Assembly (NCBI GenBank): GCA_002352225.1
Contig: DEIA01000079.1
Span: 1-64,000 of the forward strand
Length of the DNA stretch: 64,000 nt
From: Flammeovirgaceae bacterium UBA2786
GTDB lineage: Bacteria > Bacteroidota > Bacteroidia > Cytophagales > Cyclobacteriaceae
Reading direction: 5' to 3'
The position numbers were made by a program, and so were the translations under genes. Positions within the stretch are counted from its first letter, which is position 1, and each line of letters starts with the position of its first letter. The notes below the pieces were generated by a model. The model was not told the origin of the DNA. It ran no database searches and was given only the letters and a program-made list of their open reading frames with translations. This document shows positions 16,918-25,763 of this stretch, piece after piece.

Positions 16918-17934
16918 TTACAGGAATAGGTGCTGCTGTGTAAGGTGTTGTACGTACTCCCTAAGGCTGCCATTAAACTCATTATCCAGTTCTGCCTTAA
17001 AGGCATTCTGCTTGGCCTGGTATAGGTGGTACGACATAAAGAAAGTATTGTTAGGCAACCGGCCCGAAGTTTTGCGCGGAGTATACAGGTTCAGTGTATC
17101 GGCCATAGTCATGATTTTTTCAATCATGTTTTTCTTTGCTTGTTGTTTGGTTCTAATAGAGGTTGTGTCGGTAAAACTTTGGTATACACTGTCGAGGATA
17201 CGGGTGCCATTCAGGATATGCCTGCTGAATTTCCGATAGTCCTGATCTTGCTGCCAATATTGGGTAAACTCGGCCGAGCTCTTTCCGTATTTTGAGGCCA
17301 AAAAATAATACGAGGCTGTATCGCCAATAAACGAAGCCAGATTTTCATTGAAATCAACATCGTCTTTTACGAAAATAGTAGCATGCACCATTTCGTGAAT
17401 GATGAGACTGGCAAGATCGCCTTCGTTGCGTTTTAACATACCACTTAAAATCGGATCGGTAAACCAACCTAGTGTTGACCAACCACCCGGGTTGCGAATA
17501 CTTACATCATATCCTTCTGCTTCCAATTTTTCGCGTTCGTTTAAAGCGTTCTGCTTTGCAAAAAAGCCTTTATATGGAACCGTACCTATTACAGGAAACT
17601 CCCATTGTTTGGCTTTTAATTGAAAGGGTTCGCACGCCTGCACCACCCACATTATCTCTTCTCCTTTCTGATCGAATAGTGTTTTGTAATTCTCGGTGTC
17701 TTTTAGCCCCAGCGAATCGATGGCATACTGCCTGATTTCCTGAATGAGTCTCAACTTTGCCTTGAGTGAATCGGGGAAATCGGGATTACTCAAAAACTCG
17801 CTAACAGGACGTGCGTTCCAAACAATACGCACCTGGCCATAGCCTTGCCGCACACCATATACAACCAATTGCCAGTTCCACACCAGTAAGATCAATACAA
17901 CCAGCCCAATCCCCCAAAAAAGTTTCTTTACCAT
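16918..17934 (-). CDS. Membrane-anchored putative zinc aminopeptidase (PF10023-like)
   Basis: A 338-residue protein with one N-terminal membrane anchor (about 5-27). The zinc site is HEMVHAT at residues 180-186 with the third ligand likely Glu198 in NENLASFIGD, the layout of gluzincin-type peptidases. VVYGVRQGYGQVRIVWNARPV and RNPGGWSTLGWFTDPILSGML are typical of the family annotated as putative aminopeptidase. The catalytic domain should face the periplasm. Substrate unknown; no operon partner. Confidence 0.83.
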   Translation of the reverse strand: MVKKLFWGIGLVVLILLVWNWQLVVYGVRQGYGQVRIVWNARPVSEFLSNPDFPDSLKAKLRLIQEIRQYAIDSLGLKDTENYKTLFDQKGEEIMWVVQACEPFQLKAKQWEFPVIGTVPYKGFFAKQNALNEREKLEAEGYDVSIRNPGGWSTLGWFTDPILSGMLKRNEGDLASLIIHEMVHATIFVKDDVDFNENLASFIGDTASYYFLASKYGKSSAEFTQYWQQDQDYRKFSRHILNGTRILDSVYQSFTDTTSIRTKQQAKKNMIEKIMTMADTLNLYTPRKTSGRLPNNTFFMSYHLYQAKQNAFKAELDNEFNGSLREYVQHLTQQHLFL

Positions 17935-18098
17935 AAATGAATTGGCAAATTAATGCCTGCTGATCCCAAAATCTTTACTTTTAAGCAAATATCTGGCTTT
18001 TAGGTTATACTAAATTTTTTAGCTAATTCCATTGAAGATGCTATAAATAGTAGTAATTTCAACCCCGGAATTAACAGGAAACAAAAACAATAATTTAT

Positions 18099-19133
18099 AT
18101 GAGCGAAGTAAAAAGTGATGTAAAAGAGAAGTTAAAGGCCCTTCAGTTAACCATTGATAAACTGGAAAAAACATACGGAAAAGGCACCGTAATGAAACTG
18201 AATGACAGTAAGGTTATGGATGTGGCGGCCATCTCTACGGGATCGCTGGGTTTGGATATTGCATTGGGCATTGGTGGTATTCCAAGAGGCCGGGTTACTG
18301 AAATTTATGGTCCTGAATCGTCCGGTAAAACTACATTAACGATGCATGCCATTGCCGAAGCACAAAAAAAAGGCGGGCTTGCTGCCTTTATTGATGCCGA
18401 GCACGCATTTGATAAAAGTTATGCCGAAAAACTGGGTATTGATACCGAGAATCTCTTGATCTCGCAACCCGATAATGGAGAACAGGCACTTGAAATTGCT
18501 GAACATTTAATTCGCTCGGGTGCTATTGATATTATTGTTATCGACTCGGTTGCTGCCCTTGTACCTAAGAGCGAATTGGAGGGCGAGATGGGTGAAAGCA
18601 AAATGGGCTTGCAGGCCAGACTGATGTCGCAAGCACTTAGAAAACTAACGGGTACCATCAGCAAAACGGGTTGTGCCTGCATTTTCATTAACCAGTTGCG
18701 CGAAAAAATCGGGATTATGTTCGGAAACCCGGAAACTACCACAGGGGGTAACGCTCTAAAATTTTATGCTTCGGTACGTCTTGACATCCGCAGAATAGGC
18801 CAGATCAAAGAATCGGCTGATGATATTACCGGTAACCGGGTAAAAGTAAAAGTAGTGAAGAACAAGGTTGCGCCTCCATTTAAAGTGATCGAATTCGATA
18901 TCATGTATGGCCGGGGTATTTCTAAATCGGGTGAAATTGTAGACCTGGGGGTTGAGTTAAATGTGATTCAAAAATCAGGGTCCTGGTTCTCGTACAATGG
19001 CAACAAACTTGGGCAGGGAAGAGATGCGGTTAAACAACTGATTGAAGACAATCCTGAACTAAGCGAAGAACTGGAGAAGAAAATAAAAGAGAAAATCGGC
19101 ACCGGGGCCGAAATCAAAGAAGAGAAGGAATAA
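18099..19133 (+). CDS. recA: Recombinase RecA
   Basis: A 344-residue recombinase that forms filaments on single-stranded DNA, exchanges strands and triggers LexA-type cleavage. Walker A GPESSGKTTLT, the IDAEHAFDKSYAEKLGID segment, Walker B IIVIDSVAALVPKSELEGEMG, loop L1 and L2 (NQLREKIGIMFGNPETTTGGNALKF) are all complete. The 164 bp upstream hold no exact TAnnTTTG element and no SOS box that I can name. Confidence 0.99.
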   Translation: MSEVKSDVKEKLKALQLTIDKLEKTYGKGTVMKLNDSKVMDVAAISTGSLGLDIALGIGGIPRGRVTEIYGPESSGKTTLTMHAIAEAQKKGGLAAFIDAEHAFDKSYAEKLGIDTENLLISQPDNGEQALEIAEHLIRSGAIDIIVIDSVAALVPKSELEGEMGESKMGLQARLMSQALRKLTGTISKTGCACIFINQLREKIGIMFGNPETTTGGNALKFYASVRLDIRRIGQIKESADDITGNRVKVKVVKNKVAPPFKVIEFDIMYGRGISKSGEIVDLGVELNVIQKSGSWFSYNGNKLGQGRDAVKQLIEDNPELSEELEKKIKEKIGTGAEIKEEKE

Positions 19134-19140
19134 TTCAAGG

Positions 19141-19174
19141 TTCAGGATTCAAGGGATGATCCTTGAATCCTGAA
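19141..19174. repeat. Perfect 14-bp inverted repeat between recA and a convergent permease gene
   Basis: Arms 19141-19154 and 19161-19174 (TTCAGGATTCAAGG and its complement) around the 6-nt loop GATGAT. The 8-bp word ATTCAAGG occurs twice in the left side. It probably ends both transcripts, though it lacks a proper T-tract. Confidence 0.65.
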
Positions 19175-19190
19175 TTTATAATTTGATTGG

Positions 19191-20450
19191 TTAAGCCCGT
19201 ATGGCAACTACCGGATCAAGTCTGGCGGCCATGGCAGCCGGTACAATACCAGCAATCAATCCGATTACAGACGATACCCCCAATCCCAGAACAATATTTT
19301 TAACCGACAGCACCACCTGCAAACTTCCAAAGGGCGCCAGCGTAAGCAGCCATACCAGAAATAATCCTGCCAGACCACCAATTAAACTTAGAAATACCGA
19401 CTCAAACAGAAACTGGAAAAGAATAAAATAGTTCTTGGCCCCAAGCGACTTCTGTAAACCAATTATACTGGTGCGTTCTTTAACAGAAACAAACATAATA
19501 TTGGCAATACCAAAACCACCCACCAGCATAGAAAATCCTCCAATTACCCAACCGGCTATACTTAATACATCAAACACACTACCAATCATGTTGGCTACAG
19601 CTTCGGGGCGGTTTAACGCAAAATTATCTTTCTGAATAGGCTTTAACCCTCGTTTTACACGCAGCAAACCACGCGCTTCATTCTCCATTTCAACCAGACC
19701 TACATCAGAACTGAAACCTTTCAGGCCAATGTCGGAGCCTAATTCATTCCATCGGCCCGTGCCGGTTTGGTAGAGTTTACGAAAGGCATCGTATGGAATA
19801 ATTACACTATAATCATTACTGGGGGTTCCTAAAAAGCTTTCACCTTCGCGTTTGGTTACACCTACTACATTAAACTTAAGGTTCTTAATTTTTACAACTG
19901 ATCCTGCGGGGGAATCCTGATTTGGAAAAAGAGCCTTCGCCACTTCATATCCTATAATGACCACATTTCGTCCAGCCTCAATCTCATCATTGGTCAGGTA
20001 TCGGCCATCTTCAATATTAACTTCAAAAAGTTTATCGTAATCTAAATCTGCTCCTTTAAGCGTTATCTGACTTACACCACTATTACCACTCTTCACCGTA
20101 ATTCCACCCATATCGGCATAAATCGAAACCGTTTGAGCCGCTTTCAGATTCGACTTAAGAAATTTATATTCTGCATAACTTACATTGGGCCGCATTAAAT
20201 ACTCCTTCCACCAATCGCGGCCGTTTCCGCCCGTAAAAGGCCACTTGCCCACATAAATTACATCGCTACCTAAAAAATTAAAGCTGTCGCGGATGTTTTT
20301 CTCCAGAGAATCGACCAATGTAAGCACAGCAATAATTGAAAAAATACCAATGGTTACCCCCAACAGAGATAATACGGTACGTAAGATATTGGATTTGAGG
20401 GCCTGCCAGGCAAAGCCCAGGCTTTCGAAAATAAGGCGTAGAGTTAGCAT
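19191..20450 (-). CDS. MacB/FtsX-type ABC transporter permease
   Basis: A 419-residue protein with the MacB topology: one span near the N-terminus (about 17-42, NILRTVLSLLGVTIGIFSIIAVLTLVDSLEKNI), a periplasmic MacB_PCD domain (about 45-285) and three C-terminal spans of the FtsX domain (about 290-415) ending with AARLDPVVAIRA. Such proteins act as mechanotransmitters in lipoprotein or peptide export with a separate ATPase. No ATPase gene is adjacent, so its partner lies elsewhere. Confidence 0.9.
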   Translation of the reverse strand: MLTLRLIFESLGFAWQALKSNILRTVLSLLGVTIGIFSIIAVLTLVDSLEKNIRDSFNFLGSDVIYVGKWPFTGGNGRDWWKEYLMRPNVSYAEYKFLKSNLKAAQTVSIYADMGGITVKSGNSGVSQITLKGADLDYDKLFEVNIEDGRYLTNDEIEAGRNVVIIGYEVAKALFPNQDSPAGSVVKIKNLKFNVVGVTKREGESFLGTPSNDYSVIIPYDAFRKLYQTGTGRWNELGSDIGLKGFSSDVGLVEMENEARGLLRVKRGLKPIQKDNFALNRPEAVANMIGSVFDVLSIAGWVIGGFSMLVGGFGIANIMFVSVKERTSIIGLQKSLGAKNYFILFQFLFESVFLSLIGGLAGLFLVWLLTLAPFGSLQVVLSVKNIVLGLGVSSVIGLIAGIVPAAMAARLDPVVAIRA

Positions 20451-20643
20451 GTGGGTTTAACGGGATAAAACCATTTTGAGGTTGCAATAAACGGGGTTTT
20501 TCACTCAATCGGTTCAATAAAACTGTAATAATCGGTTTTTGAATACCAACTTTAGAGTAGGAACCCAGATGACAGACGCCCAGACCTGCGAATTTGTTTC
20601 TAAAAACCTTCTCTTAAATTTTCTTTTGGGTAGGTTCATACCC

Positions 20644-20651
20644 TATTTTTG
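20644..20651 (+). promoter_or_regulatory. -7 element (TATTTTTG) before queA
   Basis: TATTTTTG fits TAnnTTTG. A TTTG at 20625-20628 is 15 nt upstream, somewhat short. It predicts a leader of about 27 nt. No preQ1 riboswitch was recognised. Confidence 0.5.
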
Positions 20652-20684
20652 CGACCTTATTAAAAAAACCAAGCCCGTAAGCTT

Positions 20685-21731
20685 ATGAAATTATCTGAAT
20701 TCAAATTTGAAATCCCCAACAGTTTAATTGCATCACACCCGGCCGAAAACCGCGATGAAGCCCGCATGATGGTAGTAAATCGTGCCACCGGAAAAATTGA
20801 ACACAAAGTTTTTAAAGACATTGTAAATTATTTTGATGAAGGCGATGTGATGGTTGGAAACGATACAATGGTGTTTCCGGCACGCTTGTATGGACGAAAA
20901 GAAAAAACCGGAGCCAAGATTGAGGTTTTTCTTTTGCGCGAACTTAATGCCGAAATGCATTTGTGGGATGTACTGGTTGATCCGGCCCGTAAAATACGGG
21001 TAGGTAACAAACTTTACTTTGGCGATGGTGATCTGGTTGCCGAAGTAATCGATAACACAACCTCACGCGGAAGAACCATTCGCTTTTTGTTTGATGGTGA
21101 CTCTGCCGCTTTTGATAAAATTGTAGAAACGCTGGGCGAAACTCCTTTACCCAAATACATTAAGCGCAAAGTAGAGCCTGCCGATAAAGAACGATTTCAA
21201 ACCATTTTTGCTAAAAACAAAGGAGCCGTGTCGGCACCTACAGCTGGTATGCACTTTACCAAACAACTGGTAAAGCGCCTTCAGATTAAAGGTGTGGATA
21301 TGAGTTTTATAACCCTGCATATCGGGTTAGGCACTTTCCGTGCGGTAGATGTAGAAGATCTTACCAAGCACAAGATGGATTCTGAGAATTTTATTGTTGG
21401 GCCCGATGTGGTGAAGACCGTAAACCGTGCGCTGGACGACAAGAAAAAAGTTTGTGCGATTGGCACTACCACCATGCGCGCTTTGGAAACGGCTGTATCC
21501 GCAACCAATCGCTTAAAGGAACGCGAAGGCTGGACTGATAAATTTATCTTCCCTCCTTACGATTTTAAGATTTGCAGTGCAATGGTAACCAACTTCCACC
21601 AGCCAGAATCAACCCTGCTTATGATGGCTTGTGCTTTTGGCGGTTTTGATCTGGTTATGAAGGCCTACGAAACAGCCAAGAAAGAAAAGTATAAGTTTCT
21701 TACCTATGGCGATTCGATGTTAATCGTTTAA
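20685..21731 (+). CDS. queA: S-adenosylmethionine:tRNA ribosyltransferase-isomerase
   Basis: A 348-residue enzyme that transfers and isomerises the ribosyl part of AdoMet onto preQ1 in tRNA, giving epoxyqueuosine at G34. Family motifs are present: LIASHPAENRDEARMMVV, NDTMVFPARLYGRKEKTGAKIEVFLL, SAPTAGMHFT, ITLHIGLGTFRAV and AIGTTTMRALE, with FPPYDFKICSAMVTNFHQPESTLLMM near the C-terminus. It is a single-gene unit with its own promoter and terminator. Confidence 0.97.
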   Translation: MKLSEFKFEIPNSLIASHPAENRDEARMMVVNRATGKIEHKVFKDIVNYFDEGDVMVGNDTMVFPARLYGRKEKTGAKIEVFLLRELNAEMHLWDVLVDPARKIRVGNKLYFGDGDLVAEVIDNTTSRGRTIRFLFDGDSAAFDKIVETLGETPLPKYIKRKVEPADKERFQTIFAKNKGAVSAPTAGMHFTKQLVKRLQIKGVDMSFITLHIGLGTFRAVDVEDLTKHKMDSENFIVGPDVVKTVNRALDDKKKVCAIGTTTMRALETAVSATNRLKEREGWTDKFIFPPYDFKICSAMVTNFHQPESTLLMMACAFGGFDLVMKAYETAKKEKYKFLTYGDSMLIV

Positions 21732-21750
21732 AGGTGGAATAAACCAAATT

Positions 21751-21785
21751 AAAATGCCTGGCCGTTAGCCGGGCATTTTGTTTTT
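21751..21785 (+). terminator. Terminator after queA
   Basis: A 12-bp stem (21751-21762 with 21768-21779) with one G-T pair and a CGTTA loop, followed by GTTTTT. It also overlaps the end of the convergent small membrane gene. Confidence 0.85.
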
Positions 21786-22026
21786 ACGAATGTCGTATCA
21801 GGTACAGGTGCAACGAGATGGCTACCGGATAAAGCATAAGGTAAATGAGCGAAGGCTTAACGAAGCCCATTAACATGGTGGTTGGGATTAGCAACAATAA
21901 AATACTAATTGCAATTATCCATTTCTTATTCGGGTTGTCAGACTTTTGAATTTGCAGAATGCGGTAAATAAGATACGCTACAACCGCAACATTAAAGGCC
22001 AGTAACAAAATGCGAATCAGAATCAT
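21784..22026 (-). CDS. Small membrane protein, 80 residues
   Basis: A short protein with three hydrophobic segments (about 2-22, 37-55, 58-75) joined by a charged loop (QIQKSDNPNKKW). I do not recognise a family; function unknown. Its start codon is only 26 bp from the divergent ispD start, so the two must share or overlap promoters. Confidence 0.65.
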   Translation of the reverse strand: MILIRILLLAFNVAVVAYLIYRILQIQKSDNPNKKWIIAISILLLLIPTTMLMGFVKPSLIYLMLYPVAISLHLYLIRHS

Positions 22027-22052
22027 TTCAAAAAAGGTATTTTTACAAAGCT

Positions 22053-22727
22053 ATGCATTCTAAAGAATATGCCCTTATAGTGGCCGGTGGTAAAGGCACA
22101 CGCATTAAAAGCAAGCTACCCAAACAATTTTTGGAGTTGAGCGGCAAGCCAATTTTGTTACATACACTTGAAGCTTTTTACCGATACTCTCAAAACATTA
22201 CTGTGGTGTTGGTTTTACCAGAAGATGATTTTGCTCTTTGGGCTGACATCTGTAGGAAAAACAACTTCACGAAGCCTATTATTCTTCAAAAAGGTGGTGA
22301 AACCCGGTTTCAATCTGTTAAAAACGGCCTTGAGAAAATTGAAGGCCCCGGACTTGTTGCCATTCATGATGGGGTGCGGCCACTGGTAAGCGAAGATATA
22401 ATCGGTGCTTCGTTTCGATTGGCTGCGGTGCATCAATCGGCAGTGGCTGCAGTGCGTTTAAAAGAATCTATTCGCATGACAGATCAGGACAATACCAAAG
22501 CCGTGGATCGCTCTCGTTTCAGGCTTATACAAACACCTCAAACTTTTTCGGTAGACTTAATCAAACAGGCCTACCAACTAAAAGAAGACCCCGCCATGAC
22601 TGATGATGCCAGCGTAGTAGAAAAACTGGGGCATATCGTTTCTTTGTTTGAAGGCAGTTATGCAAACATCAAAATCACCACTGCAGAAGATTTGATCGTA
22701 GCTGAAGCGCTGCTTAAAAAAAGTTAG
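22053..22727 (+). CDS. ispD: 2-C-methyl-D-erythritol 4-phosphate cytidylyltransferase
   Basis: A 224-residue enzyme of the non-mevalonate isoprenoid pathway, making CDP-methylerythritol from MEP and CTP. The CTP-binding loop IVAGGKGTRIKSKLPKQFLEL, GGETRFQSVKNGL, HDGVRPLVS and QTPQTF are all present, and TDDASVVEK with IKITTAEDLIVAEAL closes the protein. Its neighbour ispF is not in the window. A hairpin terminator follows. Confidence 0.95.
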   Translation: MHSKEYALIVAGGKGTRIKSKLPKQFLELSGKPILLHTLEAFYRYSQNITVVLVLPEDDFALWADICRKNNFTKPIILQKGGETRFQSVKNGLEKIEGPGLVAIHDGVRPLVSEDIIGASFRLAAVHQSAVAAVRLKESIRMTDQDNTKAVDRSRFRLIQTPQTFSVDLIKQAYQLKEDPAMTDDASVVEKLGHIVSLFEGSYANIKITTAEDLIVAEALLKKS

Positions 22728-22751
22728 ACCCTTCAATGGGTTGAAGAAAAC

Positions 22752-22774
22752 AAAAAAGACCCCTTCGGGTCTTT
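22752..22774. terminator. Bidirectional terminator between ispD and the DUF2795 gene
   Basis: An 8-bp stem (AAAGACCC / GGGTCTTT, 22755-22762 with 22767-22774) closed by a stable CTTC loop. The A-run on the left gives a T-tract for the minus-strand gene. Confidence 0.8.
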
Positions 22775-22802
22775 CAAGGCTTAAATCTTATTCCGGTTTT
22801 TT

Positions 22803-23024
22803 TCAATACTCGTCTTCATTAAAAAAGAAATCTTCTTTAGTCGGATAATCCGGCCATATCTCTTCAATGCTTTCATATGGCTGCCCATCGTCTTCCAGCT
22901 CTTGCAAATTCTCCACAACTTCTAAGGGTGCACCCGAGCGAATAGAGAAGTCAATTAACTCATCTTTTGTTGCCGGCCATGGTGCATCTTCCAGGTACGA
23001 GGCTAATTCAAGTGTCCAATACAT
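22803..23024 (-). CDS. DUF2795 family acidic protein
   Basis: A 73-residue, very acidic protein. LEDAPWPATKDELIDFSIRSGAPLEVVENLQELEDDG is the DUF2795 core, and the C-terminal WPDYPTKEDFFFNEDEY is characteristic of Bacteroidota members. Function is unknown. The gene has an unusually strong ribosome-binding site (AGGAGG, about 9 nt before the ATG), rare in this phylum, suggesting high translation. Confidence 0.9.
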   Translation of the reverse strand: MYWTLELASYLEDAPWPATKDELIDFSIRSGAPLEVVENLQELEDDGQPYESIEEIWPDYPTKEDFFFNEDEY

Positions 23025-23209
23025 AGTGGTTGTCCTCCTGATTAAATTTTCCGCAAAAATAAAATTAAATAAGCCATAGTCAAGAGTTGGGTGTCGATAG
23101 TTCAGAATTTAAAAAAGTAACCGATTTGCGGTGGATAGTCATTGCTCGGTACCTGTGGATATTGACTCAAAAACGCCATATTTGCGTTCCGCTTAACAAA
23201 TCACCACCC

Positions 23210-24892
23210 ATGGCAGACGAAAAAATAATTTTCTCAATGACGGGCGTAAACAAGATTTATCCGCCCCAAAAACAAGTTCTTAAAAATATTTACCTCTCTT
23301 TCTTTTACGGAGCCAAGATTGGGGTACTGGGTTTAAATGGTTCGGGTAAGTCTTCCTTATTACGCATCATTGCCGGTATTGATAAGGAATTTCAGGGCGA
23401 AGTAGTTTCCGATCTGGGTTATTCGGTTGGTTATCTGGAGCAAGAACCCCAGCTCGATAAAAGCAAAACAGTAAAAGAAATTGTTGAAGAAGGAGTAAAA
23501 GATGTTGTAGCTCTTTTAAAAGAATTTGAAGCCATTAACGAAAAATTTGCCGATCCCGAAATATTAGAAAATCCGGATAAGATGGATAAACTAATTACCC
23601 GCCAGGGAGAGGTACAGGAGAAACTTGATGCTGTAAATGCCTGGGAACTTGATCACAAATTAGAGCGGGCAATGGATGCCCTGCGCTGCCCGCCATCTGA
23701 TGCAAAAGTAGAACACCTCTCGGGTGGTGAAAAAAGAAGAGTAGCGCTTTGCCGGTTATTATTGCAAACACCCGATGTGCTTTTGCTTGATGAACCAACC
23801 AACCATTTAGATGCTGAATCGGTACACTGGTTGGAAGAGCACTTGCGTCAATATAAAGGCACTATCATCGCGGTAACGCACGACCGTTACTTTTTGGATA
23901 ACGTAGCCGGTTGGATTCTGGAGTTAGACCGGGGTGAAGGTATTCCCTGGAAAGGAAATTATTCCAGTTGGCTTGATCAGAAGCAAAAACGATTAGCACA
24001 AGAAGAGAAAACAGAATCGAAACGCCAGAAGGCATTAGAGCGTGAGTTGGAGTGGGTGCGTATGAGCCCCAAGGGCCGTCATGCAAAGGGCAAAGCGCGA
24101 TTAAGTGCATACGATAAACTGATGAGCCAGGAAACGCGCGAGAAAGAAGATAAACTGGAGTTGTTTATTCCGCCCGGCCCACGGTTGGGTAATAAGGTTA
24201 TTGAAGCAATTGGTGTTTCAAAAGCATTTGGTGATAAGTTGTTGTACGAGAATTTAACCTTCTCGCTTCCGCCTGCTGGCATTGTTGGTATTATAGGACC
24301 AAACGGGGCAGGTAAAACTACTTTGTTCAAAATGATTACCGGACAACTTAAACCCGATGCCGGATCTTTTGAAGTTGGCGAAACCGTAAAGATTGCATAC
24401 GTAGATCAGGAACATGATGATCTAAAACCCGAGGACACCGTATTTCAGGCCATTACCGGTGGACAAGATTTGCTGATGGTAGGTGGAAAAGAAATTAATT
24501 CGCGTGCGTATGTAAGTAAATTTAATTTCAGTGGTACAGATCAGCAGAAAAAAGTAAAAGAACTTTCGGGTGGTATGCGCAATCGCGCACATCTTGCTAT
24601 AGCACTTAAGCAGGGTGGCAACTTATTATTGTTAGATGAACCCACTAACGACTTAGATGTAAACACACTTCGTGCGTTAGAAGAAGCGCTTGAAAATTTT
24701 GGCGGATGTGCTGTTATTATTTCGCACGACCGTTGGTTTCTGGACAGGGTATGTACCCATATACTTGCCTTTGAGGGCGATTCGCAAATGTTCTGGTTTG
24801 AAGGAACTTTTAGTGAGTACGAAGAAAACCGGAAGAAGCGTGTAGGCGATGATCAACCGCATAGGATTAGATATAAGAAGCTGGTTAAATAA
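23210..24892 (+). CDS. ettA: Energy-dependent translational throttle EttA (ABC-F ATPase)
   Basis: The start MADEKIIFSMTGVNKIYPPQKQVLK at 23210 was chosen; the frame is open 123 bp further upstream, but that part does not look like the family. The 560-residue product has two ABC ATPase domains: Walker A GLNGSGKSS (about 41-49) and GPNGAGKTT, signatures LSGGEKRRVAL and LSGGMRNRAHLA, and Walker B LLLDEPTNHLDA and LLLLDEPTNDLD. The linker with LEWVRMSPKGRHAKGKARLSAYDKLM is the EttA-type P-site tRNA interaction region. It binds the ribosomal E site and gates the first elongation step according to ATP/ADP. No membrane spans. Confidence 0.95.
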   Translation: MADEKIIFSMTGVNKIYPPQKQVLKNIYLSFFYGAKIGVLGLNGSGKSSLLRIIAGIDKEFQGEVVSDLGYSVGYLEQEPQLDKSKTVKEIVEEGVKDVVALLKEFEAINEKFADPEILENPDKMDKLITRQGEVQEKLDAVNAWELDHKLERAMDALRCPPSDAKVEHLSGGEKRRVALCRLLLQTPDVLLLDEPTNHLDAESVHWLEEHLRQYKGTIIAVTHDRYFLDNVAGWILELDRGEGIPWKGNYSSWLDQKQKRLAQEEKTESKRQKALERELEWVRMSPKGRHAKGKARLSAYDKLMSQETREKEDKLELFIPPGPRLGNKVIEAIGVSKAFGDKLLYENLTFSLPPAGIVGIIGPNGAGKTTLFKMITGQLKPDAGSFEVGETVKIAYVDQEHDDLKPEDTVFQAITGGQDLLMVGGKEINSRAYVSKFNFSGTDQQKKVKELSGGMRNRAHLAIALKQGGNLLLLDEPTNDLDVNTLRALEEALENFGGCAVIISHDRWFLDRVCTHILAFEGDSQMFWFEGTFSEYEENRKKRVGDDQPHRIRYKKLVK

Positions 24893-24894
24893 AT

Positions 24895-24961
24895 AGTAGG
24901 CCGTAAGCAGACTACAGTAGGCAGAAGTACACACTTCACTGCCGACTGCTTACTGCCTACT
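24895..24961. repeat. Nested inverted repeat of GTAGGCAG-like words
   Basis: Outer arms 24895-24910 and 24946-24961 pair over 16 bp with one mismatch. An inner pair of 9-bp arms (24916-24924 and 24939-24947) repeats the same word, GTAGGCAG, with one mismatch. It fills the whole gap between ettA and the DUF486 gene, so it may form an mRNA end or processing site. Confidence 0.65.
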
Positions 24962-24969
24962 TTATAAAT

Positions 24970-25338
24970 ATGAAAGCGTTATATACAATCATTCTCCTTA
25001 CGCTGTCTAATACATTCATGACGTTTGCCTGGTATGGTCATTTGAAATTTAAAGACATGAACTGGGGTAAGAACCTCGGGCTTGTGGCTATTATTATGAT
25101 TAGTTGGGGAATTGCATTGTTTGAATACACTCTACAAGTACCCGCCAACAGAATAGGATATAAAGAAAATGGTGGTCCGTTTTCTTTACTGGAATTAAAA
25201 GTAATGCAGGAAGTAATTACGTTGGTCGTATTCGTACTCTTCTCTCTTGTATTTTTCAAAACCGAAACCTTTCGGTGGAACCACCTGCTTGGATTTATCT
25301 TTTTAATTCTGGCTGTATACTTTGTATTTAAGAAGTAG
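24970..25338 (+). CDS. DMT family protein (DUF486)
   Basis: A 122-residue protein with four membrane spans (about 4-22, 36-54, 77-94, 101-119). SNTFMTFAWYGHLKF, MISWGIALFEYTLQVPANRIGY and FSLLELKVMQEVITLVVFVLFS are DUF486 hallmarks; the family resembles half-size drug/metabolite transporters and may work as a dimer. Substrate unknown. The next gene starts 2 bp after its stop codon. Confidence 0.9.
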   Translation: MKALYTIILLTLSNTFMTFAWYGHLKFKDMNWGKNLGLVAIIMISWGIALFEYTLQVPANRIGYKENGGPFSLLELKVMQEVITLVVFVLFSLVFFKTETFRWNHLLGFIFLILAVYFVFKK

Positions 25339-25340
25339 GT

Positions 25341-25724
25341 ATGCAAGAGATCAATGTAAATAAGTATTTCATCTGGGTTAAAGAAGGCAAATCATTTTCT
25401 GAAATCCGAAAAGATTTAGAAACAAGAGGTTTATCGGACAGTCAAATTACCACAGTTCTATCCACTCTCAATAATTGGGTACTGCAATCAAGTTTAGGGG
25501 CGGAGAAACACAAAGCTACCAACCAGTGGAGGTGGGTTGCATGGACATTAATAGGTATTAGTATTTGTCTAGCTGTTTACTCCTATTGGGCAGGTGCCTT
25601 CACCTTTATAGTTTTTTCGATCGGGGGGATTGTTACCGGATGGGGAATTCTTATCTACATCACTAAAGCTGAACGACCTGTACTATTTCAATCAAGATTC
25701 AAACATCGAAAAAGGAATCTTTGA
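25341..25724 (+). CDS. Hypothetical membrane protein, 127 residues
   Basis: The N-terminal half (MQEINVNKYFIWVKEGKSFSEIRKDLETRGLSDSQITTVLSTLNNWV) is soluble, helical and looks like a small bihelical or UBA-like fold. Two membrane spans follow (about 67-84 and 88-107) with a basic tail (FKHRKRNL). Family not recognised. It forms a two-gene unit with the DUF486 transporter (2-bp gap), so a role with that protein is plausible but unproven. Confidence 0.7.
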   Translation: MQEINVNKYFIWVKEGKSFSEIRKDLETRGLSDSQITTVLSTLNNWVLQSSLGAEKHKATNQWRWVAWTLIGISICLAVYSYWAGAFTFIVFSIGGIVTGWGILIYITKAERPVLFQSRFKHRKRNL

Positions 25725-25763
25725 GAACAAACTGCCTACTGTCATCCGAATACCACCCACTAT

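Noticed and set aside
23087..23209. N-terminal extension of ettA
   Set aside because: The frame is open for 41 more codons, but family members start at the MADEK-type residue and the extra part has no similarity.
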